Shown here piece after piece: positions 1 through 8,849 of a stretch of 64,000 nt of DNA (positions within the stretch are counted from its first letter, which is position 1; every line of letters begins with the position of its first letter). The position numbers and the translations under genes are program-made. The stretch comes from Croceitalea marina (lineage in GTDB: Bacteria; Bacteroidota; Bacteroidia; Flavobacteriales; Flavobacteriaceae). Under the pieces are notes generated by a model. The model was not told the origin of the DNA, searched no databases, and saw only the letters and a list, made by a program, of their open reading frames with translations. The DNA is taken from positions 124,001-188,000 of the forward strand of contig NZ_JBHULB010000007.1 of NCBI RefSeq assembly GCF_042684265.1, given 5' to 3'.

Positions 1-31
1 ATATTACTGGATCTGCTGCGTTGTAGATTTA

Positions 32-775
32 TTAGCGATTGATCTCATCCAATAATTTTTGTTTTTTTACAATCTTTAATACTATGTAAATCATTGTTGA
101 AGCCAAAGCACCATAAAACCAGAATTCAAATTCAATAGCCTTTCCTTTTACCATTTTGCCTGTAAAACTAAAAACCCAAAATATTAGAAACACGGCTGCT
201 AAACCGTTTTTCTCTTTTTTTAATGCCTTTTTTATGCTAAAGGGATATTTGGCTTTTTGATAATATTTAAATGAGGGTATAAATGCAGGTGTGTTTTTTG
301 CCCAATCCAGATAAGTGTCACCAAATTTTTGTATTAAAAAACTTTCTTCGGCATACATGATACGTTCATAATAAAATGCATATAACAAAATGAAGGCTAT
401 CACAAACCAAGTGTTATTAGTGAGCATTGCCACGCCTAGCCACATAAAAAAATTACCCAAATATAAAGGATGCCTAACTATTGAATAGATGCCTGTTGTG
501 TTCAGCTGTTCAGCAATTTGCCCTTCTTTTGTATTTCTTCCAGATGTGTTTTTAGGTGTATGAGCCACCGTGACCACTCTTATATATAAGCCAAATAAAC
601 TAATGCTAAGCCAGATGTAGTTAAATAGTTCCGGTATCCGATTGTCTATTATTTTATTTTGATATTCAGAATGGATAAATACCGATAGACCGATAACCAA
701 AATAATCAATGGTAAATAACTTCTATTTTTAAATAAAAAGTCACCTTGTGTTTTCAATTCTTCTTGTAGTGCCAT
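32..775 (-). CDS. Membrane methyltransferase, ICMT/PEMT-like
   Basis: Integral membrane protein of 247 residues. The C-terminal half carries the isoprenylcysteine/phospholipid methyltransferase signature: a GIYSIVRHPLYLG stretch near residues 95-107, a hydrophobic segment, then an E-x5-KFG-x2-Y-x4 block near residues 145-155. In this family these residues bind S-adenosylmethionine and the methyl acceptor. About five hydrophobic segments are visible. The acceptor (lipid, quinone or protein cysteine) cannot be told from sequence. It is the last gene of the leftward AT-rich region, 72 bp downstream of an AraC-type regulator, and whether it belongs to the copper genes is unknown. The bases before it (1-31) hold nothing I can call. 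Confidence 0.8.
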   Translation of the reverse strand: MALQEELKTQGDFLFKNRSYLPLIILVIGLSVFIHSEYQNKIIDNRIPELFNYIWLSISLFGLYIRVVTVAHTPKNTSGRNTKEGQIAEQLNTTGIYSIVRHPLYLGNFFMWLGVAMLTNNTWFVIAFILLYAFYYERIMYAEESFLIQKFGDTYLDWAKNTPAFIPSFKYYQKAKYPFSIKKALKKEKNGLAAVFLIFWVFSFTGKMVKGKAIEFEFWFYGALASTMIYIVLKIVKKQKLLDEINR

Positions 776-847
776 GCTTTTAAGGATTTAATTACCCAAA
801 GAACGAGATATCAATATACAAGATTATTTGCCAGTTGTCCAGAATGC

Positions 848-1897
848 TTATTCTGCACCTATTCTCTTTTTTTCAGCAATAGAATTCTTAAACTGTGTTG
901 GTGTTATTCCCTTGATCTTCTTGAAAGTAGCATTAAAAGTGGACTTGGAACTAAAGCCAACTTCTGTTGCAATCCCCAAAAGGGTAAAATGGCCATGTTG
1001 TTCGTTTTCCAGGTTTTTTACAAACGCTTCAACCCTATATTCATTTACAAAATCCTGAAAACTTTTCTCTAAATGCAAGTTTAGAACTTCAGAAATATAC
1101 TGTCTTGGAATGCCTAATTCTTGAGATAATTTATGGATAGACAATTTTTGGTCTCTATATAATGCTTTACGTTGCATGGCATCCAACAACGCTGTTTTGT
1201 AGTTTTTAACTTGCTCTTTATTTAATTTTGAACCTTTGTATTTAGTTGGTTTGGATATTGGCAATAATTCTTTAGGCCAAATAATTAAATAATAGGTCAT
1301 GCTATAGAAAAGAAAAGCATATATGAGTAGAAGATAACTTTGGTATTGCACACTTTCTGATACGGCTATTGTTTTATATTCAGCCAACTCGGTCACTTCA
1401 TTAAAGTAATTAAACCCCATGAGCAGCACTATTGGTATTGTGAGGTATAAAATCCAATACTTTGATTTATTCTTAAACAAATCAAAAATGATATATACTA
1501 AATATCCCAAAAATGCAAAATCTATTAATTCTTCAGCAGCTTCAACAAACATGGTTTCTTCACCCTGATATAGCTCAATAGATTCCATAATAAAGTAAAG
1601 AATATTTGGTAAAAAGAACAATAAATCTTTTTTATTGAAATGTGTTTTTTCCGTTTTATAATACTTAAAGAATAGTAATAAAAAAGTAATGAACAAAGTA
1701 CTATCAGAAAGAAGCCAGTCTGCTCCTTCTTGAAAAAGATTATTGCTATCATCACCAATTATGAATAAAAGAATAGAAATAATACTTCCAACAAATAACC
1801 AGAATGTTGGTGTCTTATATTTACTACCCTTATGAAATAAAACAAGCAGTATAAAGACCCCTTGTATAACAGCTATTATTTGTACAGTTTTTAACAT
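848..1897 (-). CDS. AraC-family regulator with N-terminal membrane domain
   Basis: 349 residues. About seven hydrophobic segments fill residues 1-205, and an AraC-type double helix-turn-helix occupies about 237-335. The second HTH ends in the family hallmark GITPTQFKNSIAEKKR. This layout is common in Bacteroidota, where the membrane part is thought to sense an envelope signal and the cytoplasmic C-terminus binds DNA. The TonB-receptor transcript ends at a hairpin just upstream, so this gene probably has its own promoter in 1898-1951. Target genes are unknown; the TonB receptor/lipoprotein pair and the methyltransferase are the nearest candidates. Confidence 0.85.
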   Translation of the reverse strand: MLKTVQIIAVIQGVFILLVLFHKGSKYKTPTFWLFVGSIISILLFIIGDDSNNLFQEGADWLLSDSTLFITFLLLFFKYYKTEKTHFNKKDLLFFLPNILYFIMESIELYQGEETMFVEAAEELIDFAFLGYLVYIIFDLFKNKSKYWILYLTIPIVLLMGFNYFNEVTELAEYKTIAVSESVQYQSYLLLIYAFLFYSMTYYLIIWPKELLPISKPTKYKGSKLNKEQVKNYKTALLDAMQRKALYRDQKLSIHKLSQELGIPRQYISEVLNLHLEKSFQDFVNEYRVEAFVKNLENEQHGHFTLLGIATEVGFSSKSTFNATFKKIKGITPTQFKNSIAEKKRIGAE

Positions 1898-1951
1898 CTT
1901 TAAAGAAATATAAAATAATTTAGATTTGGTTTTTCATTGGTCCAATTTAAA

Positions 1952-1982
1952 ATGCCCTCTATGGCAAAACCATGGAGGGCAT
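1952..1982 (-). terminator. Stem-loop terminator after the TonB/lipoprotein genes
   Basis: A 13-bp inverted repeat (1952-1964 with 1970-1982, one mismatch) closes a 5-base loop. Read leftward, it is followed by a T-rich stretch. It lies 39 bp beyond the stop of the lipoprotein gene and separates that transcript from the AraC gene. Confidence 0.7.
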
Positions 1983-2020
1983 CCATTTTGTGGTAAAGAA
2001 AAGTGCGACTTAATTTAGAT

Positions 2021-2575
2021 TTACTCGATTGTTACATTAAAGGGTGCTGCAATGTCTGTATTGCCACCGGCATCATCAAGCCCCGTATTTGGTTTAGTAG
2101 GCAGATGTCTCAATGTAAAGGTCAATACCCCTGAACTTGCTGCCCCAGCCGTAAGCGTAAATTCTGTACCTAAGGGATTACCGTTGACGTCAAAATTGCC
2201 ATACTCCGTTGTCACATCGAGACCGCCAGCAGTAGTATAGAAAAACTGATGGTCTACATCTTCTTGTTCTATTTCTACGGTAACGTTTTCAGGCGGACTC
2301 ACTGTTTCATTAAGAATTACAATACTACCATTGTACGTAACTCCAGCACTTAGGTTGCCCGAAACGGTAACGACTGGCGGCTCTGGGCCATCGTCATCCA
2401 AATCCCGAGTCTGTAAAGTAATGGGTGTGCCTCCTCCATCGGGTTCAAGTGTCACCGTGAAAGTGGTTAATGGTTCTTCTTCATTTACTGGTTCTGGCGC
2501 ATCATCGTCATTTGAACACGATACGAACAAAACGGTTGCAAAAATTGCAGTGGCTAAAAATTTTACGTTTTTCAT
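2021..2575 (-). CDS. Small surface-type lipoprotein next to a TonB receptor
   Basis: 184 residues from the internal ATG at 2575. I chose this start because it puts the signal peptide (MKNVKFLATAIFATVLF) and the lipobox cysteine (VSC, then SNDDD) at the N-terminus; the longer reading frame adds 19 unlikely residues. The mature part is acidic with an Ig/beta-sandwich look (alternating T/V strands) and no catalytic motif. The TonB receptor lies 76 bp upstream, so the two are probably one transcript. In flavobacteria such lipoproteins beside TonB receptors are usually assumed to be receptor partners. The ligand is unknown. Confidence 0.75.
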   Translation of the reverse strand: MKNVKFLATAIFATVLFVSCSNDDDAPEPVNEEEPLTTFTVTLEPDGGGTPITLQTRDLDDDGPEPPVVTVSGNLSAGVTYNGSIVILNETVSPPENVTVEIEQEDVDHQFFYTTAGGLDVTTEYGNFDVNGNPLGTEFTLTAGAASSGVLTFTLRHLPTKPNTGLDDAGGNTDIAAPFNVTIE

Positions 2576-2651
2576 CTGTTTTTGGTTTAAAAAATTAATA
2601 ATTGAGTTTGAATTAAAAAGTTTTGCATTCATTGTATTTTGATTTCAAAGG

Positions 2652-5051
2652 TTAATAATTGAATTTGAGATTTAATAAAAAGTTCCTGCCCAAATCGTCT
2701 GCGTAAAAGCGCAGGCGATTCAGGTAATTTCTATAGGGTGTATTAAATAGGTTTGTAATGCCAAAACCTATCGTGAGTACTGATTTTTCAGTGGTCTTAA
2801 AATCAATACTAGAATTAAAATTGATTAAATGAAATGCATCAGGTGGTGTGCTCACGTCAACAACTTCCATCGTTTGGGTTACTGGTAAGAACACTTCAAA
2901 ATTGTTATCTGGAAATTCGTTTTGACGAAATACATACTCGCTTTGTAGTGCCAACCTTATATTCTTAAAGTTTGGGTTTTGATATACAATTTCGTTTTTT
3001 GTGTTTATGGGTGGTATGTTTATCAAGGGCTCATCCCTTTTACTGTCGTATCCCTTTACGAGAGAAAATTGGTGGTTTAAGCGAAGGTTTGGGGCAAAGG
3101 CGTAAGAGGCATCAAAATCTACCCCTAAAAGTTGGGCATCTGTCTGCCTGTATTCCCAAACTTGAAAGCTACCTCGTATGGTTTGTTGGATTTCTACAGG
3201 TTCTATAATCATAAAGTCTTTGATAATATTTATAAAAGGACTTATTGAAAAACTGAACTTTTCATTTTCCCGCTGAAAGGTCAATGCGATTTTATTTCCG
3301 ATTTCTGAATTGAAACTTAAATCGCCCAACTCGATGCGAGAGGCAGATTGATGTAAGCCCTCGCTAAAAAGTTCGGAAGGGTTCGGTGCACGAGATGCCA
3401 GTGAATAGTTGAAAAACAGTTTATATTCATCGCTAAAAGAGTATGTGGCACCCAACGTTGCCGAAGCGTTGTAAAAATTAAGTTGTGGATTGGTTAAAAT
3501 CTGATTGGTCAATTCTTCGACTATAATTTCAGGGAAGAGTTCTCCGTAATTACGTGATTCCCAAAAGGACGTTCGGTAAAATTTGAAAACGTCCATATAT
3601 GTGAAATCAAAACGTCCACCAGCTTCTAAAAGAAACTTGTCGTTTAACCTATAATCTGCTATGGCATATATCCCAAAATCATATTTGTCATAATCAGGTA
3701 TCAACCTTCGTACTCCCGTATTGGGGTCAGCAAAGTTGTTTTGATACCTTGCCATTAAACCAGTTTTTAGGTTTACTGCATCGGTTAAGTGCGAATCTAA
3801 ATCGAGCATCAATGTGTGTGTGTCCAATTGCAAATCCAATGAAGCCTTATCCCTATCCGCACCACGCCTGATATCAAATTCCAAACGGTTATTACGCTGA
3901 AAATCATATTGTAGGCTCACTTTTCCGAAACCGTCGAACCTCTTAAAACCTTTTATTCGTGCCAAATGGTGCGTGACATCTTGTTTTGGTGCAGCGATAT
4001 CGTAGGTAAAGTCATTTATTCTTAAAGGCCTAGCACTATTTAATGCCATAACTAGGTCTTGAATACCACCCAAATGAGATGCCCTTAAAATGCCAATTTC
4101 ATTTTTAAAAAGTGAATAATATGCCTCTACACCATAATCAAATTGATTTAAACCTACCTTTAAAGACAGGTTACGCTCAAAAGTTCCCGTGTTACTCAAC
4201 ACATAATCAGGTGCCTCAAAATCACCAAAACGTTTTAATGTTCCTTGCAACGTTGCGTGCCATCCGCTTTGATAGCTTTTGGTCAATTGCGAAGTCAGGG
4301 AAGCACCACGACCGTTGCTTGCTCCTGTTAGTAAGGTCTTACCGTAAATACTATCTTTAACGGGAACTTTTGAAGCTTCGGCAACTATTACACCTCCCAC
4401 GGCGTCTCCGCTATATTGTAATGCTCCTGCTCCTTTAATCAACGTTAGGTTTCCTGCGGAATTGATATCCACATTTGGGGCGTGCTCTGCTCCCCATTCT
4501 TGGTCTTCCATCCTAACACCATTGTTGATGATGACAACACGACTACTGTGAAGTCCATTAATTAAAGGTTTTACAACTGTATTTCCTGTGTTGAGGGAAG
4601 ATACACCGCTCAAGCTATTTAACGCGTCACCGAGTGTGCCGCTGCTAAAACGCTCCAATTTATCTTTTGAGATTGTGTTTTCCTGTATTGTTTTCGTTTT
4701 ATTACCGTAAGCTTTCCCCCTAACGGTAACTTGGTTCAATTCTTCTAAATGATGCTCCAGTTTAAAGTTCTTGACCGTGTTGCCAGATACCTTAATGGTA
4801 AACCCTTTGGTTAGGCAATAGGGGTGCGAAACCTGTATGTTATACGTATCATTACAGAGATTTCTAATTATAAATTTTCCGTAGAGGTTTGTAACCACAG
4901 CTTGTTCAGAACCAGCAACAATAAGTGTTGCGCCTACAAGCAGAGACCCATCGTGCAGGTCTGTTACTGTGCCGGAAAGGGTGTTGTCACAATTTTGTGA
5001 AAAAGATGTGATACTGTTCAATAGCAGTATCAATAATGCATACTTGCGCAT
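2652..5051 (-). CDS. TonB-dependent receptor with carboxypeptidase-like N-domain
   Basis: 799 residues. After a signal peptide ending near SFSQ comes a CarboxypepD_reg-like beta-sandwich (about 22-105), a plug domain (about 120-225, with NGLHSSRVVIINNGVRMEDQ) and a 22-strand-type barrel that ends in an aromatic F-N-Y. Plug sequences of this type occur in flavobacterial receptors resembling ZnuD/metal receptors, which agrees with the surrounding metal genes, but the substrate is inference. Upstream is a 109-aa His/Cys protein and downstream a lipoprotein, all on one strand with short gaps, suggesting a three-gene unit. Confidence 0.88.
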   Translation of the reverse strand: MRKYALLILLLNSITSFSQNCDNTLSGTVTDLHDGSLLVGATLIVAGSEQAVVTNLYGKFIIRNLCNDTYNIQVSHPYCLTKGFTIKVSGNTVKNFKLEHHLEELNQVTVRGKAYGNKTKTIQENTISKDKLERFSSGTLGDALNSLSGVSSLNTGNTVVKPLINGLHSSRVVIINNGVRMEDQEWGAEHAPNVDINSAGNLTLIKGAGALQYSGDAVGGVIVAEASKVPVKDSIYGKTLLTGASNGRGASLTSQLTKSYQSGWHATLQGTLKRFGDFEAPDYVLSNTGTFERNLSLKVGLNQFDYGVEAYYSLFKNEIGILRASHLGGIQDLVMALNSARPLRINDFTYDIAAPKQDVTHHLARIKGFKRFDGFGKVSLQYDFQRNNRLEFDIRRGADRDKASLDLQLDTHTLMLDLDSHLTDAVNLKTGLMARYQNNFADPNTGVRRLIPDYDKYDFGIYAIADYRLNDKFLLEAGGRFDFTYMDVFKFYRTSFWESRNYGELFPEIIVEELTNQILTNPQLNFYNASATLGATYSFSDEYKLFFNYSLASRAPNPSELFSEGLHQSASRIELGDLSFNSEIGNKIALTFQRENEKFSFSISPFINIIKDFMIIEPVEIQQTIRGSFQVWEYRQTDAQLLGVDFDASYAFAPNLRLNHQFSLVKGYDSKRDEPLINIPPINTKNEIVYQNPNFKNIRLALQSEYVFRQNEFPDNNFEVFLPVTQTMEVVDVSTPPDAFHLINFNSSIDFKTTEKSVLTIGFGITNLFNTPYRNYLNRLRFYADDLGRNFLLNLKFNY

Positions 5052-5094
5052 ATAAATTCTTAATTAAAATAAAACGTATCAGTTAATTTGTCTA

Positions 5095-5424
5095 TTAAGA
5101 AAAAAATGGGGGTGCGCGTAGTTGTTTATTGGTTATTTTAAGGGAATGGAACTGTAATAACGTTAAGGTTTCATCAACCTTTACAAAAATTATAGGTAAT
5201 AATAAATCAGTGTATTTAGCTATATCGTAGTTGAGGGATGTAAAAAGAAAACTACATATTTCACATTTTGAAATGGATTTATGAATATGTGTGACCTTTT
5301 TTGTACAGGTGATATTTTCGTGGCCTTCGAGTGTATGAAAAAACTGAATGGCAGAAGGTGTCATTAATGCTACAAAGAGCACTAATGCAACTATACTTTT
5401 ACCAATCTGTTTTTTATAATTCAC
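5095..5424 (-). CDS. Small exported His/Cys protein with RAPP tail
   Basis: 109 residues with an N-terminal hydrophobic segment (about 10-28), then a cluster of possible metal ligands (FFHTLEGH, a Cys, HIH, and a CEIC pair around residues 29-58), and a C-terminal RAPPFFS tail. DUF2946-type proteins of Gram-negative bacteria, often found in front of metal TonB receptors, also combine His/Cys residues with a terminal RAPP motif; the resemblance is by eye only. It lies 43 bp upstream of the TonB receptor. A periplasmic metal-handling partner is a reasonable guess, but no function is established. Confidence 0.65.
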   Translation of the reverse strand: MNYKKQIGKSIVALVLFVALMTPSAIQFFHTLEGHENITCTKKVTHIHKSISKCEICSFLFTSLNYDIAKYTDLLLPIIFVKVDETLTLLQFHSLKITNKQLRAPPFFS

Positions 5425-5508
5425 TGTTCTTTCTTTATGTTATAATGTACAAGTTGTAAATTGTCACGTAAGTTGACCATATATCTTATTCTTTCATAAA
5501 AGAATTTA

Positions 5509-6075
5509 TTAAACATCGTCCAAAGATTTTAGGTTTTTGTCCACAGACTTCTTAAACTGTGTAGGTGTCATTCCTGTAACTTTTTTAAACTGATTACTCA
5601 AATAGGCTACACTACTATAATGTAGTTGAAAAGCTATCTCACTCAAGGTCAATTCATCGTAAACAATCAGTTCTTTAATACGTTCAATTTTTTGGTTGAT
5701 AATGTATTGCTCAAACGTGACACTTTCTACTGATGAGAATAGGGAACTTAAATATTTGTAATCCAGTTTGAGCTCGCCACTTATAACATCTGCCCATTTT
5801 TCATCGGTTTCTTCATTGGAATGATGTATTTTTTCAACTACTAAATTCTTCATTTGCTCAATAAGCTGTGATTTACGGTCATTAATTATATTAAAACCAG
5901 ACCCTTGAAGTTTTCTGGCTAACGCTTCTCTTTGTGATTCGTTAAGTTTTGAAATCAATTCTACTTCACCCAACTTAATAGCCTTGAAGTCAAGATTTAA
6001 ATCTGACAAAATTTGCGATACTGTCGATATGCATCTCGGACATACCATATTTTTTATGTGAATAATTGAACTCAT
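5509..6075 (-). CDS. AraC-type regulator with N-terminal HMA-like metal domain
   Basis: 188 residues from the ATG at 6075. The upstream extension is rejected because it would overlap a separate small gene. Residues 1-70 look like a heavy-metal-associated (HMA) fold with NMVCPRC (C-x2-C) in the usual metal-loop position. Residues about 90-180 form a single AraC-type HTH with the SVAYLSNQFKKVTGMTPTQF signature. The protein is short for the AraC family and has no sugar-binding domain. A close relative is encoded at 51087-51668, also beside copper-type genes. I infer a metal-responsive activator or repressor of the copper island; metal binding is not shown. Confidence 0.8.
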   Translation of the reverse strand: MSSIIHIKNMVCPRCISTVSQILSDLNLDFKAIKLGEVELISKLNESQREALARKLQGSGFNIINDRKSQLIEQMKNLVVEKIHHSNEETDEKWADVISGELKLDYKYLSSLFSSVESVTFEQYIINQKIERIKELIVYDELTLSEIAFQLHYSSVAYLSNQFKKVTGMTPTQFKKSVDKNLKSLDDV

Positions 6076-6080
6076 TTTTT

Positions 6081-6260
6081 TTAAAATAGATTTACTCCTG
6101 CTTTTGAAAGTGAATAATAATATGCGGCTACAGCAGCAATTATAAATATGGTAACTATAGCCAGTATGCAAATGATTTTATCTTTTCGAGAAACATCATT
6201 TTTAGACTGTCGCTTGTTCTTTTTTGCTCTTCTTCTATTTCGTCTACTTTCATTCATCAT
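6081..6260 (-). CDS. Small basic single-span membrane protein (59 aa)
   Basis: Reading frame from ATG 6260 (an alternative ATG lies at 6257) to TAA 6081. The first 27 residues are very basic (MMNESRRNRRRAKKNKRQSK), followed by one hydrophobic span of about 20 residues (IICILAIVTIFIIAAVAAYY) and a short tail. It stops 5 bp before the HMA-AraC start, so the two are probably co-translated. Length, charge pattern and spacing make it a credible gene, but I recognise no family. It may be a membrane partner of the regulator or of the adaptor encoded upstream. Confidence 0.55.
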   Translation of the reverse strand: MMNESRRNRRRAKKNKRQSKNDVSRKDKIICILAIVTIFIIAAVAAYYYSLSKAGVNLF

Positions 6261-6329
6261 TATTCTTCTACTTTTTTAAAGCTAAAGAACTTCAAAAAAC
6301 CTATACAAATCGTGTGTTAAAATCGTATT

Positions 6330-8132
6330 TTATTCTATAGTCTCTTTTACTTCACCACAGGTTAACATTGCTTCTCCGTAATATGGGTTACGAATTTCTT
6401 TTTCTAAACTCAACCAATAGGCTCCCTTATTATTATCTGCCATAGGGCAAAACTCACTATATACTGTTTGGTTAATCCCAAAAAGCCTTACGCTACTTAT
6501 CATATGTGCAGAAAGATGTTTAAAATGTCCTCTTTGCGCCGCTATGTTCGAATTTTTCTCAATAGCACTGGCAGAGTTTTTTAATTCTTTTTGTATGGTC
6601 ATCCAATGGTTATGTGCTTCGTTATCGGGCAACAATTTCATATCTACTTTTGCTAAATTCTTTCCTATGTTTTTTGCAACTGTTTGTGCTTCTTCAGAGT
6701 TGTCATTAACAAGAGCATCTTTCAATAGAATATAATCATCAAAAACTTCCTTTAATTGATTTTGAAATTTATTGGGAACTTCGATTCTTTTATTCATCTC
6801 TGAATGGTTAGCCTCTTCCTTTTTATCTCCGGAACCATTGTCTTGCATACCTAGATGCCCTTCGTGCCCAGTTGTTGTTTTACCTCCTTCGGTGTTCATC
6901 ATAGATTTTTTACCCTGTAATTGGGCCGCTGCATCTACTGTAAATGTTCCATTAGTCACCACTTCATCTCCATTTTCAAGACCTTCTAATATTGTATAAT
7001 TAGTGCCATTGGTATTACCTAAAAGAACTTCTCTCATTTCAAAAACAGACTCATTTGGCTTTGTTTTAATATAAACCACAGAGCGTTCACCTGTCCACAT
7101 TACAGCAGTAGCAGGAACCGTAACCGTACTTTTAGAACTCGATTGAATCCCTTCAACTTTACCTTCAACAAACATTCCTGGTTTAAACTTATCTTTTTTA
7201 TTGTTGAGCACTGCTCTTACAACGATAGTTCTGGTTGTTGAATTCAGTAATGGGTCTATGAAAGAAATCTTTGCATCAAAAACCTCATTGCGGTATGCAT
7301 TTGTAGTAACCTTAATAGATTGACCTTCTTTTAGCAAAGCAATTTGATTTTCATAGGCATCAAATTCTGCCCAAACCGTATTGAAATTGGCTATTTTATA
7401 AAGAGGTTGTCCTTGTTTTACGTAGTCACCTTCTTCTACCATTTTATGAGTTACCGTGCCTGAAACTGTTGCAAATACGGGAAAGTACTCTTGTACTTTT
7501 CCAGCAGATTCAATAGCGTTTATTTGCTTTTCTGAAAGTTTCCAAAGTTTAAGTTTGTTTCTAACAGCTTTATATAATTCTGGCTGCGATTCTTTTAGGG
7601 ATGAAGCCGTAAGCAATTCTTGCTGTGCAGCAACTAATTCTGGTGAGTAAATAGTTGCTAGACGCTGTCCAGCACCTACACGTTCTCCCGTAGAATTAAC
7701 GTATAGTTTTTCAATTCTTCCGCCAAAATAAGTGACTTGTACTGCATTAGACTCTTCATTGGCCTTTATTTTACCTGATAACTTTAAAGAGTTATCTTCC
7801 ATTTCTCCTTGTCCTACCACGGATGTTTGAATGTTAGCCAATGCTGTCGCATTGTCTGTCATTTTAATCTCATTTGCACTAAGACCATCTGCACCAGTTT
7901 CAGCTGGAATTAAATCCATTCCGCAAATGGGGCAATCTCCTGCTTCCGGTTGCATAATTTGCGGATGCATAGAGCAGGTCCACATTTGATTGGAAGCAAT
8001 TTCTTCTGAATGATTATGGTTGTCCATAACCTCATTTGTTGCACTATCGGCAGAATCTCCACCAAAAATTAGAAAGCCGCCCAACAGGCCAACAATCAAC
8101 GCAACACCTATATAAATGATGTTTTTATTCAT
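6330..8132 (-). CDS. cusB: CusB-type periplasmic adaptor with metal-binding and DUF3347 domains
   Basis: 600 residues. After an N-terminal anchor (about 5-24) comes a heavy-metal-binding motif at 51-76 (TCSMHPQIM then CPICGMDL). The RND membrane-fusion core follows (beta-barrel and lipoyl parts, about 100-410), then a His/Met-rich linker and a DUF3347 domain (about 450-600) with FCPM and RNPYYG motifs. Adaptors of this class join a CusA pump to a TolC channel and hand Cu(I)/Ag(I) to the pump. The pump and channel genes lie about 7-12 kb upstream on the same strand, an unusual separation. The C-terminal DUF3347 is shared with two stand-alone proteins nearby. Confidence 0.9.
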   Translation of the reverse strand: MNKNIIYIGVALIVGLLGGFLIFGGDSADSATNEVMDNHNHSEEIASNQMWTCSMHPQIMQPEAGDCPICGMDLIPAETGADGLSANEIKMTDNATALANIQTSVVGQGEMEDNSLKLSGKIKANEESNAVQVTYFGGRIEKLYVNSTGERVGAGQRLATIYSPELVAAQQELLTASSLKESQPELYKAVRNKLKLWKLSEKQINAIESAGKVQEYFPVFATVSGTVTHKMVEEGDYVKQGQPLYKIANFNTVWAEFDAYENQIALLKEGQSIKVTTNAYRNEVFDAKISFIDPLLNSTTRTIVVRAVLNNKKDKFKPGMFVEGKVEGIQSSSKSTVTVPATAVMWTGERSVVYIKTKPNESVFEMREVLLGNTNGTNYTILEGLENGDEVVTNGTFTVDAAAQLQGKKSMMNTEGGKTTTGHEGHLGMQDNGSGDKKEEANHSEMNKRIEVPNKFQNQLKEVFDDYILLKDALVNDNSEEAQTVAKNIGKNLAKVDMKLLPDNEAHNHWMTIQKELKNSASAIEKNSNIAAQRGHFKHLSAHMISSVRLFGINQTVYSEFCPMADNNKGAYWLSLEKEIRNPYYGEAMLTCGEVKETIE

Positions 8133-8137
8133 AATAT

Positions 8138-8848
8138 TTATTTTTTATTTTTTTTATTAATTTTTCTAATCGTTGGTGATGACGTATACCAAAGCAAGAA
8201 TCCACTTAAAACGGTTATCAAACCTAAAAGTGAAAATGCTCTTAAAACAATGGTGTTGAAATTATCTCGTCCCTCATAGTCCATAGTATGCGTCATCCAA
8301 AGAAAATCGAACCATCGCCAATCTCGATGACGTACTGTTTGAAAAGCTCCATTTTCAATCGCCACATAAGCCTTAAGATTTTCATCGGTTTTATATGAAA
8401 TCTCATAAGCTGGTAAAGGTCTTCCCCTATACTCGTGATGATTGCCTACGGATTCAATTCTCTGTATTTTGTCAAACTCTAAATCTGACAACATATAGCG
8501 TTCAGCTACTCTAATTGCTTCCTGTTGGGTAATTTCTTTCTTCTTAGCTCCTGAAACAGCGTTGTACAGATGCTCTTCATTTATCCAATAATAAGGTTTG
8601 TCATCAATTTCTAATAACTCTAAAGATTTTACATTCAACTCATTTTCCAACTCAGATAAACCAATCAAGTTCTTAAATGTAGCTTGTTCAGGAACGTCTT
8701 TTTTGAAATGGTCACCATGAATCTCATCAATGTCTGTCCAACTGAAATATAGACCACTAATAGTCCACATTAAGAATTGAATGCCGATGAAAAGGCCTAA
8801 ATACCTATGTGTTTTTCTAATTTTTAGTGCTGTATGCCTATTTACCAT
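8138..8848 (-). CDS. PepSY-domain membrane protein
   Basis: 236 residues with two spans (about 17-38 and 205-226) bracketing a periplasmic part of PepSY type. The start LKIRKTHRYLGLFIGIQF is the usual first helix of the PepSY-TM family, and the C-terminal span follows a DWRWFDFLWMTHTMDY stretch. The family is found with iron/copper reductases and metal transport; this is a single short copy rather than the full reductase. It is 5 bp from the CusB gene and 1 bp from the DUF2911 gene, so it is part of one transcript. An envelope redox or metal role is inference. Confidence 0.8.
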   Translation of the reverse strand: MVNRHTALKIRKTHRYLGLFIGIQFLMWTISGLYFSWTDIDEIHGDHFKKDVPEQATFKNLIGLSELENELNVKSLELLEIDDKPYYWINEEHLYNAVSGAKKKEITQQEAIRVAERYMLSDLEFDKIQRIESVGNHHEYRGRPLPAYEISYKTDENLKAYVAIENGAFQTVRHRDWRWFDFLWMTHTMDYEGRDNFNTIVLRAFSLLGLITVLSGFLLWYTSSPTIRKINKKNKK

Positions 8849-8849
8849 A

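Noticed and set aside
6076..6171. An N-terminal extension of the HMA-AraC protein to an upstream ATG
   Set aside because: It would overlap the separate 59-aa frame and adds a Cys/Ser/Lys-rich stretch with no domain; the HMA domain begins properly at ATG 6075.
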